From positions 15,521,902 to 15,585,901 of the forward strand of contig NC_056035.1 of the NCBI RefSeq assembly GCF_004379255.2: DNA of 64,000 nucleotides. The letters are read 5' to 3'. The notes beneath the pieces are model-generated. The model was not told the origin of the DNA. It searched no databases and saw only the letters and a program-made list of their open reading frames with translations. The stretch's first letter is position 1, and each line of letters starts with the position of its first letter. Below are positions 24,031 through 37,365 of this stretch, in pieces. Source of the stretch: Salvia splendens (lineage: Eukaryota > Streptophyta > Magnoliopsida > Lamiales > Lamiaceae). A program made the position numbers and the translations under genes.

Positions 24031-24273
24031 AGCACCATATTTATTCACACAGATTAATTATGCACGGAAATAACCAGTTGTCCAGTAATAATACATCAAG
24101 AAAATGGATGGGTATATACACTTGAATGAACATTATGTGGATGCACAAGCCCTCGTAGAGGATGTACAACCACCCTGAGCATACTCTGGATAAAAGAAAC
24201 TGTAATACTTCTACAAGTTTTTCACAAATTATAGATAATACTAATTGCGTCTATGTTAGGATCTAAATTAATA

Positions 24274-24528
24274 CAGCCTCCGTTCTATAATAGTGGAGGC
24301 ATTTCTTTCTGGTACGGAGATTAAGAAAAATTGTGATAAGTGAGTTAAATAAATGACTAATTAAATAGGAAATGAAAAAAGGTAGAGAGATGAAGAGAGA
24401 ATACAACAAGAGAGAGTATAGTAAATGAGAATAAATGTGTTCACTTTTTACTAAAAAGGTAAATGACTCTATTGTTATAGAACGTATCAAAGTGGGAAAA
24501 TGACTCAACTACCATGGAACAGAGGGAG
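24274..24528. mobile_element. Stowaway-like MITE, somewhat degraded
   Basis: It begins near cagcctccgttctataatag and ends with ccatggaacagagggag, flanked by TA at 24272-24273 and 24529-24530. Terminal pairing is imperfect. Confidence 0.55.
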
Positions 24529-24732
24529 TATTTATCTATTGATAAATTTTTATCTTTGATTTGTTTTGTCATACTCTCACCGTCCTTCTTTAAGAGTTCC
24601 AATTGAATTCGGTACGAATTTTAAGAAATGTAAATGATGGTCGGTGAAGAAAAAGATAATGGAAGGTGAGTTTCATTTATATAAGTATATTTTATAGTAG
24701 CGAATGAAGTTAGTAAAATGTGGAATCAATTA

Positions 24733-24909
24733 CTCTCTTCGTCCCAAGATATTAGACTCACTTCTTTTGGCACCAGAATTTAGGAGGTGTTGTTTAGTGG
24801 TGCAAGGGGGTTGGTAATAAAGTAGATTTTTAACATAAATAGAAATGGCTCAAATACGTTGGGACATCTCAAAGTGGTATACGAGTCTAATATCTTGGGA
24901 CGGAGGGAG
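24733..24909. mobile_element. Stowaway-type MITE
   Basis: Ends CTCTCTTCGTCCCAAGATAT and ATATCTTGGGACGGAGGGAG are nearly perfect inverted repeats. They are flanked by TA at 24731-24732 and 24910-24911. It lies about 270 bp upstream of the C2-domain gene. Confidence 0.85.
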
Positions 24910-25459
24910 TACTATTTCCAAAATATTTTAATTGAAATTCCTAAAATAGGATAAATATTTTAAGGGAGTATTAATGATTAGAAGCGCCGACAATATTCTA
25001 AATATGTCACAAAATGCTAGTATATCGGAAGTTGTGACGTCAACACGGAGTAAGTGTGGGGTCGGTGTGATGGAGTTCCTTTCCTTTCCTATATATATCA
25101 TCATCTCCGTTTGCAACTCAAATTCACAATTCATAGCTAAAGTATTTTCGATCAATAAATCAAATCTTGTGCAACAATGGAATACCGTCCAATTGGCGCA
25201 GGGCCTCAAGGACGTGAACCACTTCTCGAAGATGTCCGTGTACGTCGACGTGTCCATCGGCGGGTACCCCCAATCACGGCAGCGCACCCCCGTAGATAAG
25301 AACTCCGGCACCTCCTCCAAATGGAACCACCTCATGGAATTCGTGGTCGACGAGCCCTACCTCACCAAGCCCGGCCTCTCCCTCCTCTTCCAGATCCGTC
25401 CCCATCCACGACCTCTTCTCCTCCTCCGCCGTCGATCGAATCGTCGAGTACCAGGTGAT

Positions 25460-25944
25460 TGTTAGAAGTGAGAGTGATCTACCTTCACCATGCAATGCTA
25501 AGGTGACAAGTGAAGTTGATCAACTTGTGAAAGCCAAACATGGTGCACGAGAGAAATGTGTTAACAACTTCATTGTGGCTGATGATGTGGATAAGACAGC
25601 TTGGATTCAGCATGTGTGAAGGAAGAGCCAATCATACACTCCACACGAGCCATGGCAGTAAAGCATCCAACAATGACAGCTAAGAAGAAGGACCACCAGT
25701 ATACTTGGAAAGAGGTGTTAGCTTGGAGGAATAAAGAGAGTAGATGATTTACAGAGTTTGTTATGATTAAAGATGCAAAGTATGTTTAGTTTAGTGATAA
25801 GTTTATTAGTTCTTGATTCTAGATCCTTCCAACGTTGGATATATGTAATGCATCACTGTTACATTGATTGCAACGAAAAATATATGAAGTGTTCTTGCTA
25901 AAATTATCATCTTTCTTCTTCATGCTCTATTTGATTTCCTTTCA
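25460..25944 (+). repeat. 5' LTR of the copia element
   Basis: 485 bp, TG...CA ends, followed directly by the primer-binding site. Compared with the 3' LTR it lacks a short stretch near its end (gttgttatc region) and has a few extra bases near 25720. Confidence 0.93.
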
Positions 25945-26017
25945 TGGTATCAGAGCAGGATTCGTATGATCCTGACTCTTCACCTCAAATAGCTTAGTAT
26001 TAAATTTTAGATCTGAA

Positions 26018-27106
26018 ATGGCCGAAACTAATGAGGCCATACCAGTGGCAACACTGCCACCTATTTTCTCCCAACTTCCTCCAATTTCAGTCAAGCTCAC
26101 TGATGGAAATTTCCTCATGTGGCAGCAACAGGTTGATGTTGCAGTGTATGGCTATGGCCTAGAATCATTCATCACTGGAGAAGAGGATCCACCACCACAG
26201 CTGATAGCAGGTCGTGATGAAGAGACCATGGTGCCTAATCCAACATACATAAGCTGGCAGAGACAAGGTAGGAGAGTGGCTGGATGGCTTCTTTCTTCCT
26301 TATCAGAGAGTGCTCTTACCTTGGTGGTAGGGCTGAGGTCAGCAAGAGACATATGGAGTGCTCTGGAAACTAACTATGCAAGCCGCTCCACATGTAAAGT
26401 GATGCAATATAGACAACAAATGTAAAACTTGAAGAAGGAGGGAATGTCAATGACTGATTTTCTCAGTAAAATGAGAACTTATTTTGATCTGCTAGGTTCA
26501 GTTGGTTGCAGGATTTCTAAGGCAGAGCAGGTTCCCCACATTCTAGGTGGCCTTGGACAAGATTATGATCCAGCAGTTTGTGCAATCACCTCCAGAACAG
26601 ATCCATGGAGCCTAGGTGGTGTGAGTGCCTTCTTGCTCAGCTTTGAGTCAAGGATGGAGTCAACTAGAAGCAACTCCACCAACACAGATGGATCTCAGGC
26701 CACCTTAAATCTGGTGCAACAACACTCCGTCCAGAAGAGAGAGCCTCATAACTTCAACAACAGCAGATTTGAGCAAGGAAGTGGAAGAGGCTTTGGAGGA
26801 ATATTTCATAGGGGAGGCAGAGGTGGAAGAGGCCTTGTCAGAGGAAGCAACAAGATCATTTGTCAATTATGTGAAAAGCATGGGCATTCTGCAGCAAAAT
26901 GTTGGCATCGATTTGAGCATAATTATACTCCACCTCAAGTGCAATTCAGAGGAAGCTCTACACACCAACAGAATCAAGGATTTTTCAATCCCTCAGCACA
27001 TCTGGTTCAATCAGTGCCCAGATCTCCATCAGGTTCATTCTCTCTATGCCTCAAATGCTTCTTCAAGCTGGTATCCAGACTCAGGAGCAACACATCATGT
27101 TTCTAA
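26018..27106 (+). pseudogene. Copia gag relic
   Basis: It begins MAETNEAIPV and shows the copia gag core (LMWQQQVDVAVYGYGLE, SARDIWSALETNY, KMRTYFDLLGS) and a zinc knuckle CQLCEKHGHSAAKC near 26860. A TAA at 26424-26426 interrupts the frame (...RQQM*NLKKEGMSM), where a Gln codon is expected. A frameshift near 27000-27050 disconnects it from the protease region. Confidence 0.85.
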
Positions 27107-30100
27107 TGATTTGAGCAACCTCAACTTGAGCAATGAGTATACTGGAGGTAAGAATCTATTGCTTGGAAATGGATCTGTTGTTGATATTGAAAATATTGGT
27201 GAAAGTGTTATTAAAAATCACTTAGCTAAATCTTCCAGAAAATTACATCTTAAGAGCCTTTTACTTGTGCCTAGCATAACTAGAAATCTTTTGAGTGTTT
27301 CTAAATTTGCTCAAGACAATTCTGTTTTTTTGAGTTTCATCCAAATTTTTGCCTTGTTAAGGACCTGTGCACCAAGGAAGTTGTCCTTAAAGGAACACTT
27401 GAAAGAGGCCTATATCATTTCCTAGTAGATCACTCTCCAATCAAGCGAGGCAAAGTCCCCATTTCCTATTCCAGTTCAGACATTCCAGCTGTTCACTCCT
27501 TGAGCCTGTCCAACTCTTCTTCCAGCAGCAGTTCTGATCATGTTTCAAGCTTAGATTTGTCTTTATGGCATAATAGACTAGGACATCATGCTTTAGATAT
27601 TGTCAAACTTACTCTCAACAGTTGTAATATTCCTTTTAATGCAATGAAAGCTCCTGCACTTTGTTATCCTTGCTGTATCTCTAAATCACATAAACTGCCA
27701 TATCATCAGTCACTTTCTCAACACAATGCACCTCTTGATCTTGTGCATAGTGACCTTTGGGGACCCTCTCCTGTCAAGTCTAGAAATGGTTTTTCCTACT
27801 ATGTTTCATTCATTGATCACTATTCTAGGTTCACTTGGATTTATCTTCTTAGGAACAAGAGTGATCTTTCTGTAGTCTTCAGAGAGTTTAAAGCAATGAA
27901 TGAGAATCTTTTGGGATCAAAAATCAAAATTCTTCAGTCTGGTTGGGGAGGTGAGTTTCAAGGGCTTGTTCCTTACCTGAGAGAGAGTGGGATAATCCAT
28001 CGAGTGTCTTGTCCATATACCCCGCAGCAAAATTGCCTTGCAGAAAGGAAGCATAGGCACATTGTAGAAACTGGCTTGGCCTTGTTAGCTCACTCATTCC
28101 TTCCTCAACAATTCTGGGATGACTTATTTGTAACTGCAGTACACTTGATCAATCGTATGCCACCCAGAGTGATCAACAATATCTCACCTCATGAAGCTCT
28201 TTTTCACACCAAGCCAGACTACACATCCCTGAAAGTCTTTGGTTGCTTGTGCTTTCCCCATACTAGGCCCTATAACAAGCATAAACTTTATTTTAGGCCT
28301 GTTAAGGGAACTTTCCTAGGATATAGTCTATCTCACAAAGGATATAAAGTACTGCTTCCAGATGGAAAAGTAATTGTGACTAGGGATGCCATATTTGATG
28401 AGTCTGTGTTTCCATATCAATCTTATTCTTCTTCTTCTTCTTCTCATATCAATGCAGCTCCTTCTTCTTCATGTGATCATTGTCATTCATTTCCTGTTAT
28501 CACTCCTACCATTTCCACTCGCACTGAGAATGTTTCATCAGGTTCTCCACTGTCTGTTTCACACTCAGATAGTGATTCATCTCCACCAAGTCAGCCTAGT
28601 CCCATTCTTCAGCTGCATGACTCACCTGACTCTCACATATCTGAACCTCCCCCAACATCTGATCTAGCCCCATCATCTACTCAGCCTACACACTCTATGA
28701 CTACAAGGTCAAAATCTAGAATTTTTAGGCCTAAGATCTTCACTTTTTCTGCTTCACCTTCTCTTCCAAAATCTGCTCTTGAAGCTCTTCTAATTCCTAA
28801 CTGGAAAATTGTTATGCTGAGTGAATTTAATGCACTTCTTAACAATAAAACATGGATTTTGACAACACTTCCTCCGGGCAAGAATCTTATAGGCTGTACT
28901 TCGGTGTTCAAAATTAAATTGCATCTTTCTGGAGCCATTGCCAGATATAAGGCTAGATTAGTTGCTTAGGGATTTTCTCTGCAACTTGGGTTTGATTTCA
29001 ATGAAACATTCAGTCCTGTTGTGAAGCCTACCACTATTAGAATCATACTCAGTCTGGCAGTGTTTCTTGGATGGGCTGTGACTCATCTTGATGTCAACAA
29101 TGCATTTTTGAATTGTGAGTTGAAAGAAGATATTTACATGAGACAACCGCTTGGTTTTGAACAAGGTGGCCCTCATTTGGTGTGCAAGCTTAACAAGGCA
29201 ATCTATGGCTTGAAGCAGGCCTCAAGAGCCTGGTTTTTCACAGTACATGCTACTCTGCTCAAGCTGGGATTTTCTCAATCTAAATCTGATGCTTCTATGT
29301 TTATCAGACAGAAAGGGGATGACATAATCTATATGTTCATCTATGTAGATGACATGCTTATTACTGGATCATCTCAGTCTTCAATCACTGTTGTTATTTC
29401 TCAGCTAAATTCCTTCTTTTCTTTAAAAGATCTTGGGGAGGTGAGCTTGTTCCTTGGAGTTGAGGTTGTGAAGACTACTGATGGAGGTCTTCACTTGTGT
29501 CAATCTAACTACATCAAAGATCTTCTAAAGAAAGCTAACATGGTGGGTGCAAAAGGGTGTCCAACTCCAATGGTGTCTAGCTCAGAACTCAGCAAACGTT
29601 CTGGAATTCCAGTGTCAGATCCCAAGTTCTATAGAAGCATTGTAGGAGCCTTGCAATATGCCGCTATTACCATACCAGACATTAACTTTGTTGTGAACAA
29701 GGTCAGCCAATACATGGCAGAACCATTGGACACACACTGGAAGGCTGTGAAGAGGATCTTAAGGTATCTCTCAGGGACTCTGGACTATGGAATTCAAATA
29801 AGAAGAAGCACAGGAGAGATTTCAACTTTTTCTTATTCGGATTGGGCTGCTGATTTGGATGATAGAAGATCCATAACAGGAGTATGTGCATATCATGGAA
29901 GAAATCTTGTTTCTTGGTGTGTTAAAAAGCAAACTGTTGTGGCTAGGTCTAGCACAGAGGCAGAATATAGGAGTTTGGCTCAAGCAGCCTCGGAGGTGAC
30001 TTGGCTGTCTTTTATGATGAGTGAATTGAAGATTAAGAAGAAAAGCAACCCAGTAATTTGGGTGGACAACATGAGTGCCATAGCACTGGCTTCAAATCCA

Positions 30101-30306
30101 GTCATGCATGCTAGAACCAAGCATATTGAGATTGATATGCATTTTGTTCGAGATAAGGTTTTGAGCAAGGAACTAGAACTCAGACATGTGCCAACCATTG
30201 ATCAGATTGCTGATATCTTTACCAAGCCTTTAAGCCATCAACCCTTCGTGAAGCTAAGGGAGAGATTAGGTGTGGTGTCCTTAGCCTCACTAGGTTTGAG
30301 GGGGCG
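27050..30306 (+). pseudogene. Copia pol relic (protease, integrase, RT, RNase H)
   Basis: The protease has SWYPDSGATHHVS near 27069. GAG-pre-integrase (LWHNRLGHH, about 27563), integrase (HSDLWGPSPVKS, CPYTPQQN, AERKHRHIVETGLAL) and reverse transcriptase (IYVDDMLITGS, about 29341) follow. RNase H motifs (STEAEYRSLAQAASEVTWL, KHIEIDMHFVRDKV) complete the order. A frameshift lies near 27340-27430, and a TAG at about 28967 (LVA*GFSL) splits the RT start from the rest. The last frame has no stop before the polypurine tract and runs into the 3' LTR to about 30577. Confidence 0.88.
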
Positions 30307-30799
30307 TGTTAGAAGTGAGAGTGATCAACCTTCACCATGCAATGCTAAGGTGACAAGTGAAGTTGATCAACTTGTGAAAGCCAAACATGGTGCACGTGAG
30401 AAATGTGTTAACAACTTCATTGTGGCTGATGCTGTGGATAAGACAATCTTGGATTCAGCATGCGTGAAGGATGAGCCAATCATACACTCCACACGAGCCA
30501 TGGCAGTAAAGCATCCAACAATGACAGCTAAGAAGAAGGACCACCAATGTACTTGGAAAGAGGTCTTGGAGGAATAAAGAGAGTAGATGATTTACAGAGT
30601 TTGTTATGATTAAGGATGCAAAGTATGTTTAGTTTAGTGATGAGTTTATTAGTGCTTGATTCTAGATCCTTCCAACGTTGGATATATGTAATGCATCACT
30701 GTTACATTGATTGCAACGAAAAATATATGAAGTGTTCTTGTTAAAATACATCATGTTGTTATCATCTTTCTTCTTCATGCTCTATTTGATTTCCTTTCA
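30307..30799 (+). repeat. 3' LTR of the copia element
   Basis: 493 bp starting TGTTAGAAGTGAG after the polypurine tract and ending CTTTCA next to the second GTGAT. It is about 97% identical to the 5' LTR by hand comparison, leaving out indels. Confidence 0.93.
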
Positions 30800-32508
30800 G
30801 TGATCACCCCCTCCGGCAAGCCCAAGGGAACTCTGAAATTCTCCTACAAATTTGGGGATAAATTCAGGCACAAGCCGCAGCCCAAGCGCATCGAAGAGCC
30901 GGTCACGGCGTACCCTCCGCCGCCGCAGTATGCCTACCCTCCCGCTCCGTATCCGGGATACGGGTATGGGCAGGCTGCTCCGGCGGCGGGTTACGGGTAC
31001 GGGTACGCGCAGGCGCAGAGGCCGAAGAAGAATAAGATGGGAATGGGGGGCGGATTAGGGTTGGGATTGTTGGTGGGAGAGATGGCGTCGGATATTGGGG
31101 AATCGGCGGCCTATGCAGATGGCCATGGTGATGCCATGGGCGATATGGCTGATTTCGATTTCTATTAGTTATTTCTGAATTTGAGTAGTTATATTTTGCT
31201 ATTGTATAGCACTCCTACTAATAATTTGATAGTTACTGCCTGATGGAGTAATAATGATCCAATTTTCCATGTACATGAACGTTTTTTTTTTTTGTAAAGA
31301 ACGTACGTTTTTTTAATTTCTACTATGGCATTATAATGTATTGGAATTGCTCTTTCTCCGAGTTCCTTAAAAATGGGGATGAAAGAATTAACCCGGTTCA
31401 CATTTAGCATTTATAAACTGAATATGCAACATAAATAATGCTACAGTTCCATGATCAAGAGTTCAATATTTATTTTGGGTACTAGATGAAATATATGTAT
31501 GTATGCATATCACACCATAAGACAGGTCACTATATGATCATGGGAAATGTATTAATATCACACATGCTAGATTTGAAACGAACCATTTGAATATGAGAAG
31601 GGATTACCTATTCCACAGTATACTATTTTTCCTAAGAATTACGCAATCACATTTTAATCAAGAGAAATCGGTGGTGGAATATGGAATTCAGATTTGTGGC
31701 AATAGTTTTCAAATTCGGAGTCAGAATTTGAGAACAAGTGTGACGGTTAAGCATATAGGCGAATGAGAACTGAGATATGGATCATTGAGAGAATCAGAAG
31801 CATCATCGAGGAAAAAATAATCGAGCAATAAAAAATGTAGGCAAAATTGAAACGGAGAATGGATAAAAGAAAAAATAGAGAAAATTACAATGGAGCAATA
31901 ACAAATCTATGCAGAATTGAAAAGGGGGGATTGTAGAATGGAAAAAAAAGAGACACGATGAATAAATATAATCGATTTCAACATATGCCACGTCAAGAAC
32001 AAATGAAAATTTAAGAATCTAATTCGAATAGACGACGACGACCCAGACCATGCATACTCAAGGATTTGTGGCTTCCTTTAGAATATTTATTATCTTTTCA
32101 AATTTTAAATCTAAAAATTGCAGATGCGTTTTCCTCAAAAATAAAAAAACTGTTGGGCAGGCCAAAATGTAAAGTGTTGTGTTCACATCCTTTGTGTTGT
32201 GCTTTTTCGATTATTCGATTTTATTGTCTTTTCACAAGCCACACATTTCACAAAAATATGTACTCCTATCAGTCTTGTTTTTATTGAACTTGCACACTAA
32301 TAATTCAACGTTTGTGTTATTATTTGTCATCGCCTAATATATAACACAACTTATCTATGCTTGTATATCTCTGTTTATTTGTCTGATCATGATATATATG
32401 GATACACATAGTAGTATTTAATATATATGTGTGCCAAAAGCTTAGAAAGAATTGCCATGACAATTTTCTTAGAACACTTCACATTTTCTTCTACTTCATA
32501 ACTTAGTA

Positions 32509-32679
32509 CTCCTCCCGACTCATTTCCTAAGTGGCATGAGATTTTATGCAAATTTATTTTGTGTATTAAGTAGAGAAAAATTAAAATAGCAAAAGATGTA
32601 TTTTTCAATTTAAATATTGGGCCATCTTGGTTGAGCGAACGAAAAATTAAAGTGAGTCATCTTTGAAGAGACGGATATA
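32509..32679. mobile_element. Degraded Stowaway-like MITE
   Basis: It begins ctcctcccgactcatttcc and ends near gagtcatctttgaagagacgga. The interior aagtggcatgagattttatg is shared with the copy at 32985, which shows that the two belong to one subfamily. Confidence 0.45.
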
Positions 32680-32685
32680 ATACTA

Positions 32686-32943
32686 CTCCCTCCGTCCTAA
32701 AAAAATACTACTACTAGTTATAGTACCATTTTGGGCCGTCTCCCAAAATCAGACCAATTGTAAATATGCAAAGTTTTTAACCAATTGCATATCACTAATA
32801 ATATGGACCTCTTAATCCACTAACACTACTTCCACTGCCTTTTCCCTCTCTGTCCTACTTTTTCTCACATCTCTCTTTACTAATTTTACATTAAAATTTG
32901 TACATTTACAAGTTTGTCTATTTTTTCTTTAAGACGGGAGGAG
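32686..32943. mobile_element. Stowaway-like MITE
   Basis: Starts CTCCCTCCGTCCTAAAAAAA and ends CTTTAAGACGGGAGGAG with TA on both sides. It lies only a few bases after the previous MITE. Confidence 0.65.
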
Positions 32944-32984
32944 TATTTGTTAGAAAAATATGGTTTAATTTTGATGTGCTAGTA

Positions 32985-33165
32985 CTCCCTCCGTCCTAAG
33001 GAAGATGACTCATTCCTTGGGCGGCACAAGATTTTATGGAACTTTATTTTGTGTGTTAAGTGGAAAGAGTAAAGTAAGAGATAATGAATAAAGTATAGAT
33101 AAAAAAGTGTTTCCATTTTTTAGTAATGAGTCATCTTAGTTAAAACAAATTAAAAAAGTCAATTG
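32985..33165. mobile_element. Stowaway-like MITE with an eroded right end
   Basis: Starts CTCCCTCCGTCCTAAGGAAG. The inner inverted repeat gatgactcatt / aatgagtcatc is intact, but the outer right end has decayed. Confidence 0.5.
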
Positions 33166-33535
33166 GGGAAAGGAATTGGTCTTATTTATGGATCACTCAA
33201 TTTTGGCCTATGCTAGCCTGGTAGGGGTAATGGGAGTGTAAGCTTCTTTGTTGAGCTCTAGTGATTAAATTGAACTTTAAGTTTGGTGAAACATAAAGTT
33301 TCATTACTATGTACTCCCTCCTTTCACGGTCACAAGTCCACGTTTGACATAGAACAAGTTTTATATTTATCTAAGTTACCAAATATCGTTCCCTCTTTCT
33401 TGAATTAGTTTTTGTTCATGGACGTGGTTCCTGGAGTATTTGATGATCTGTATTTTACTTTGAATGATGTTTATTACTTAGAAATGATATGGATAAAATT
33501 TGAGCTAAGCTATCACTCTTTTTTAATGCAAAAGA

Positions 33536-33562
33536 TGGGCCATGTTATACTTGAATGGCCCA
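33536..33562 (+). promoter_or_regulatory. Paired site II-type motifs upstream of CXIP4
   Basis: TGGGCC at 33536-33541 and its reverse complement GGCCCA at 33557-33562 lie just upstream of the likely 5' UTR. Their role is inferred from known site II elements. Confidence 0.4.
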
Positions 33563-33893
33563 ATATGTTAACGCGTTTTTAATTTATTTTATTTTTTCAA
33601 TCATTTGCCAATTCAGGATCTGCACTGCACAATCCCACACACCACATTCCCCTAAAATTTCAAACAATTCGGAGATAAATCGGAAGCGCAATTTCATAAA
33701 CGCCTCTAACCAGCTTGAAAGGTCGTCGATTTTCTGCTGCCCAGCCTCAAGGTATTAACTCAACTCCCGTTCTCCTTTACGCTCTTCGCAGTGATTTCTG
33801 ATTCTGTGTAATTTGTTGTTTCTATTCCTATTGCGATTCGGAATCAATGTCTATATTCTAATGTTTATTGCTCGTGTTAGTTAGTCCTCATAA

Positions 33894-34943
<1,050 letters not shown>

Positions 34944-35366
34944 CTTGCTTCTATCTCTTAATGATTGCGCTGTGTCGTGAGTGTTGAGTTTGGTAACAAT
35001 TTCTAATGTGGTGTTGATGGAAACCGATTATCTGCTGTTATTCAGTTTCGCCTAGTCTGTTGTTTGGATTGCATTTTCTTCCCTTCTGATTGTAAGAATA
35101 ATCTTTCTTCTGTATGAATATATAAATGATTCTGTGGGCTGAACACATAATTCTGTTGCAGATTGTTAATGTTAACTGAGTTATTTATGTTTGGTTTAGT
35201 TTGTTTGCCTAATTGATGGTGTTGCTCCTAAATCTTAACCATATAATCTTGCCGCATTCAAAGAAAATTTTAGTACTCAATCTTCGTCCATATAATAGTG
35301 AACTATTTCGTCATTATTGTCTGTTACCAATATAACACAGTGTCTTATTTTATTTTAGTAATTAGT
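34944..35366. other. CXIP4 3' flank
   Basis: Probable CXIP4 3' UTR to about 35160, then plain AT-rich DNA. Confidence 0.4.
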
Positions 35367-37365
35367 CCATCTACGTACGACCCTGTCACTAAACCGTCCC
35401 TTAAATTACTATTCGCAGGTCTCATTGTACTTTTTTACTCTATCCTTTGACTAAGGGACAGAACATGCAACCTTCCGTCCCTTAAATTACTATTCATTCA
35501 ATTTCTTTTTTTATTTTTATTTCCAACCAAATTCAATTAAAAAAACACACTTCATTAAAATAAAATAAAATTACAACATAAAATAAAAATACAACTTAAA
35601 ATTCAAAAAATAAAAAAAGGCATAATTAAAATCCTAAAAAAATAAAAATGACATAATTTAAAATACAATTTTATAGAAAATTAAAAAACTACTCAGTCGG
35701 CGAATCATCCCCCGAAGGCGGTGGAGGTGCACTGAAGCCGTGAGGGGGCGGAATGTCAAGTTGTGCTGCCATAAACGTAATTTCGTTAAGCCAGGCTTGG
35801 TATTGGGCGGGCGTCATGCGGGAAGTGTCCGCCATTGTGGCGGTCATGTACATGGCCATAAGGGAGTTGGGGGGTCTCCCCCGAGCCCGAGCTCGCTTGG
35901 CTTGATTCGGCTCGGCCCCTCCTCCCTCTAGCCGCCTTCGCCGCATTTCTCCCTTGCGGCCGACGGCGCCCACGGGAGGACCCCCCGGCATCGTATGCCA
36001 GGGTCTCAACCTCCTGCGAGGCAAACTCTTGTGGCCCGCTGTCCGAACCGCCCTCACCAGACGAGTATTGGCCACTCGCCGTGTGTTTCGTGCGCTTCGA
36101 GGTAGAGCCCGTGCTGGACCGCACACCGCCGGCCCATCTTTCCTCGTCCTTGACGACCTCCCAAACAGCGACATATTTGAATTGTTTGCCGGTGTCGTCG
36201 AAGTAGACCCGCAAAGGCGACCTCAGAATGTCGGCTCCCGTGGCTCCGCTTTAGTAATGAGCCGCTTCATTCTTGTAGATGGCGCAGAATCATTTGACCT
36301 CTCTGTCGACTTGGTCAAAGTGAGCGCGGAGCATCTTATATGTGCGGCGGAGGGACTCCTTCGGCTTAATCTGGTGGTAGGCCTCGGTGGCCTTTTCCCA
36401 GAAGCACTTCCAGGGTTGTTGATTCCCGACGATGGGATCGTACGAGACGTTGATCCAGGCGTTGTACACCGCCAGCGTTTCTTTGGGGCCGTACGGATGT
36501 CGGCCTATATCCTCCTTCTCCTCCTCCTCGTCCGCCTCCACCCTTGAGCTTCCACCTCATCGGCCTTCTCCCCCGCCTCGGTCTTCTTCCGGAGTGGGTT
36601 TAACGGAATAATCCTCCCGAATCTGGGATAATCCCTGCAAATACCGCGGGGCGAAGGGACGGGTGTATGCATCCACGTCAAAATTGGGTGGTTGGTACCC
36701 CCGGCGTCGACGAAACCTGGGTGCCCGGCGTCGACGAACTGGAACCACCCAATATATTGTACATGCTCTCCCAGTCGCCGAACGCGTTGAGATCCCACCC
36801 CCCGGAGCCGCCACCGCCGGAGTTTCCGTTGCCGGATATTTTGTGATTAGATGTTAGATGAAAATTGGAGAGGAAATGGAGATGATTTGGGAAGAATAAA
36901 TGTGTAGTTGTGTGTGAAATGAGGATAAATTAGGAGTATTTATAGAGTAAAAAAATATTAAAAAATGGAAAACGGCTATTTTTTTAATTTAGGAGTATTA
37001 AAAAATATTAGGAGTATTTAATATTTAGGAGTATTTAATTTAGATAAATTTAGGAGTATTTAATATTTTTTTTAAAAATATTAAAAAAATATTACTGTTT
37101 TCCACTTTTTATTTTTTTTAATTTGAATTTTTTAAACAAAATGATTTATTGCGTCAGCGTGACGATGCTCACTCGCGGGCCGGCGAGTGGGCGTCACGCA
37201 TGGCGCTGGGGCGCGCCACGTCGCCTCGGCGCGTGGCGAGACGTCTCGCCATTCGTCACTACGTGACGGAACACGGAACGGGCTGGGGACGAGACGGGGC
37301 GCCGCAACGCGTAACGCCGCCGTCTTGTTCCTTCGTGACGGAATACGGGCCACTCGCGTGACGCC
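35367..37365 (-). mobile_element. PIF/Harbinger-like ORF1-only element, copy 2
   Basis: It is collinear with copy 1: terminal region (gtccatctacgtacgaccc, diverged), poly-A/T-rich 3' part, ORF1 relic on minus, TATA-like run and a GC-rich 5' block with the hairpin gctcactcgc...gcgagtgggc. The right terminal repeat is shortened or lost. Compared with copy 1 it has extra AT-rich repeats (aggagtatt units) at about 36990-37065. No transposase is visible. Confidence 0.68.
35689..36839 (-). pseudogene. PIF-type ORF1, copy 2
   Basis: The start codon seen in copy 1 is ATA here (36837-36839), so it is lost. A 2-base difference in a C-run near 36700 shifts frame. A TGA follows VDREVK (36290-36292) and a TAG follows AAHY. 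The segment from 36214 down reads through CAA (36182-36184), where copies 1 and 3 have TAA, and continues KQFKYVAVWEVVKDEERW. The tail frame ending at 35689 keeps the C-terminus ...PPSGDDSPTE. A 1- to 2-base slip lies near 35865-35885. Confidence 0.72.

Larger units (their letters stand above)
25460..30799 (+). mobile_element. Complete Ty1/copia retrotransposon inserted in the SRC2-like gene
   Basis: It is bounded by direct LTRs starting TGTTAGAAG and ending CTTTCA, with the 5-bp target duplication GTGAT at 25455-25459 and 30800-30804. Right after the 5' LTR comes TGGTATCAGAGCAGG, the initiator-Met tRNA primer-binding site (25945-25959). A polypurine tract tttgagggggcg ends at 30306. The two LTRs differ by about a dozen substitutions and three small indels by my reading. 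The insertion is fairly recent but not new. The coding region is damaged, so the copy is no longer autonomous. Confidence 0.95.
25177..31168 (+). pseudogene. SRC2-like C2-domain protein gene split by a copia retrotransposon
   Basis: The 5' part (25177-25459) starts MEYRPI and continues in another frame with AQGLKDVNHFSKMSVYVDV, RQRTPVDKN and KWNHLMEFVVDEPYLTKPG. The 3' part (from 30800) continues TPSGKPKGTLKFSYKFGDKF, a Pro/Tyr/Gly-rich stretch and a Gly/Met-rich tail ending MADFDFY. This is the layout of SRC2-type proteins: an N-terminal C2 domain that binds Ca2+ and phospholipids, then a PxYP-rich tail. Three lesions are visible. A small frameshifting deletion follows MEYRPI (expected ELTL-type residues are missing). 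A second follows LLFQIR, with frame lost before VPIHDLF. The 5.3-kb insertion at 25460 follows EYQVI. The gene has no introns here. It is very unlikely to make a normal product. Confidence 0.85.
31169..33535. other. Intergenic region rich in MITE remains
   Basis: It contains the SRC2-like 3' flank and then AT-rich DNA with several Stowaway-like copies, listed separately. A lone end (ctccctcctttcacggtcac) lies at about 33315. No gene is recognised; a frame at 31803-31991 is low-complexity. Confidence 0.4.

Noticed and set aside
25501..25740. Possible gene in the region after the C2 gene
   Set aside because: It is the 5' LTR of the copia element; the same sequence recurs at 30348-30590.
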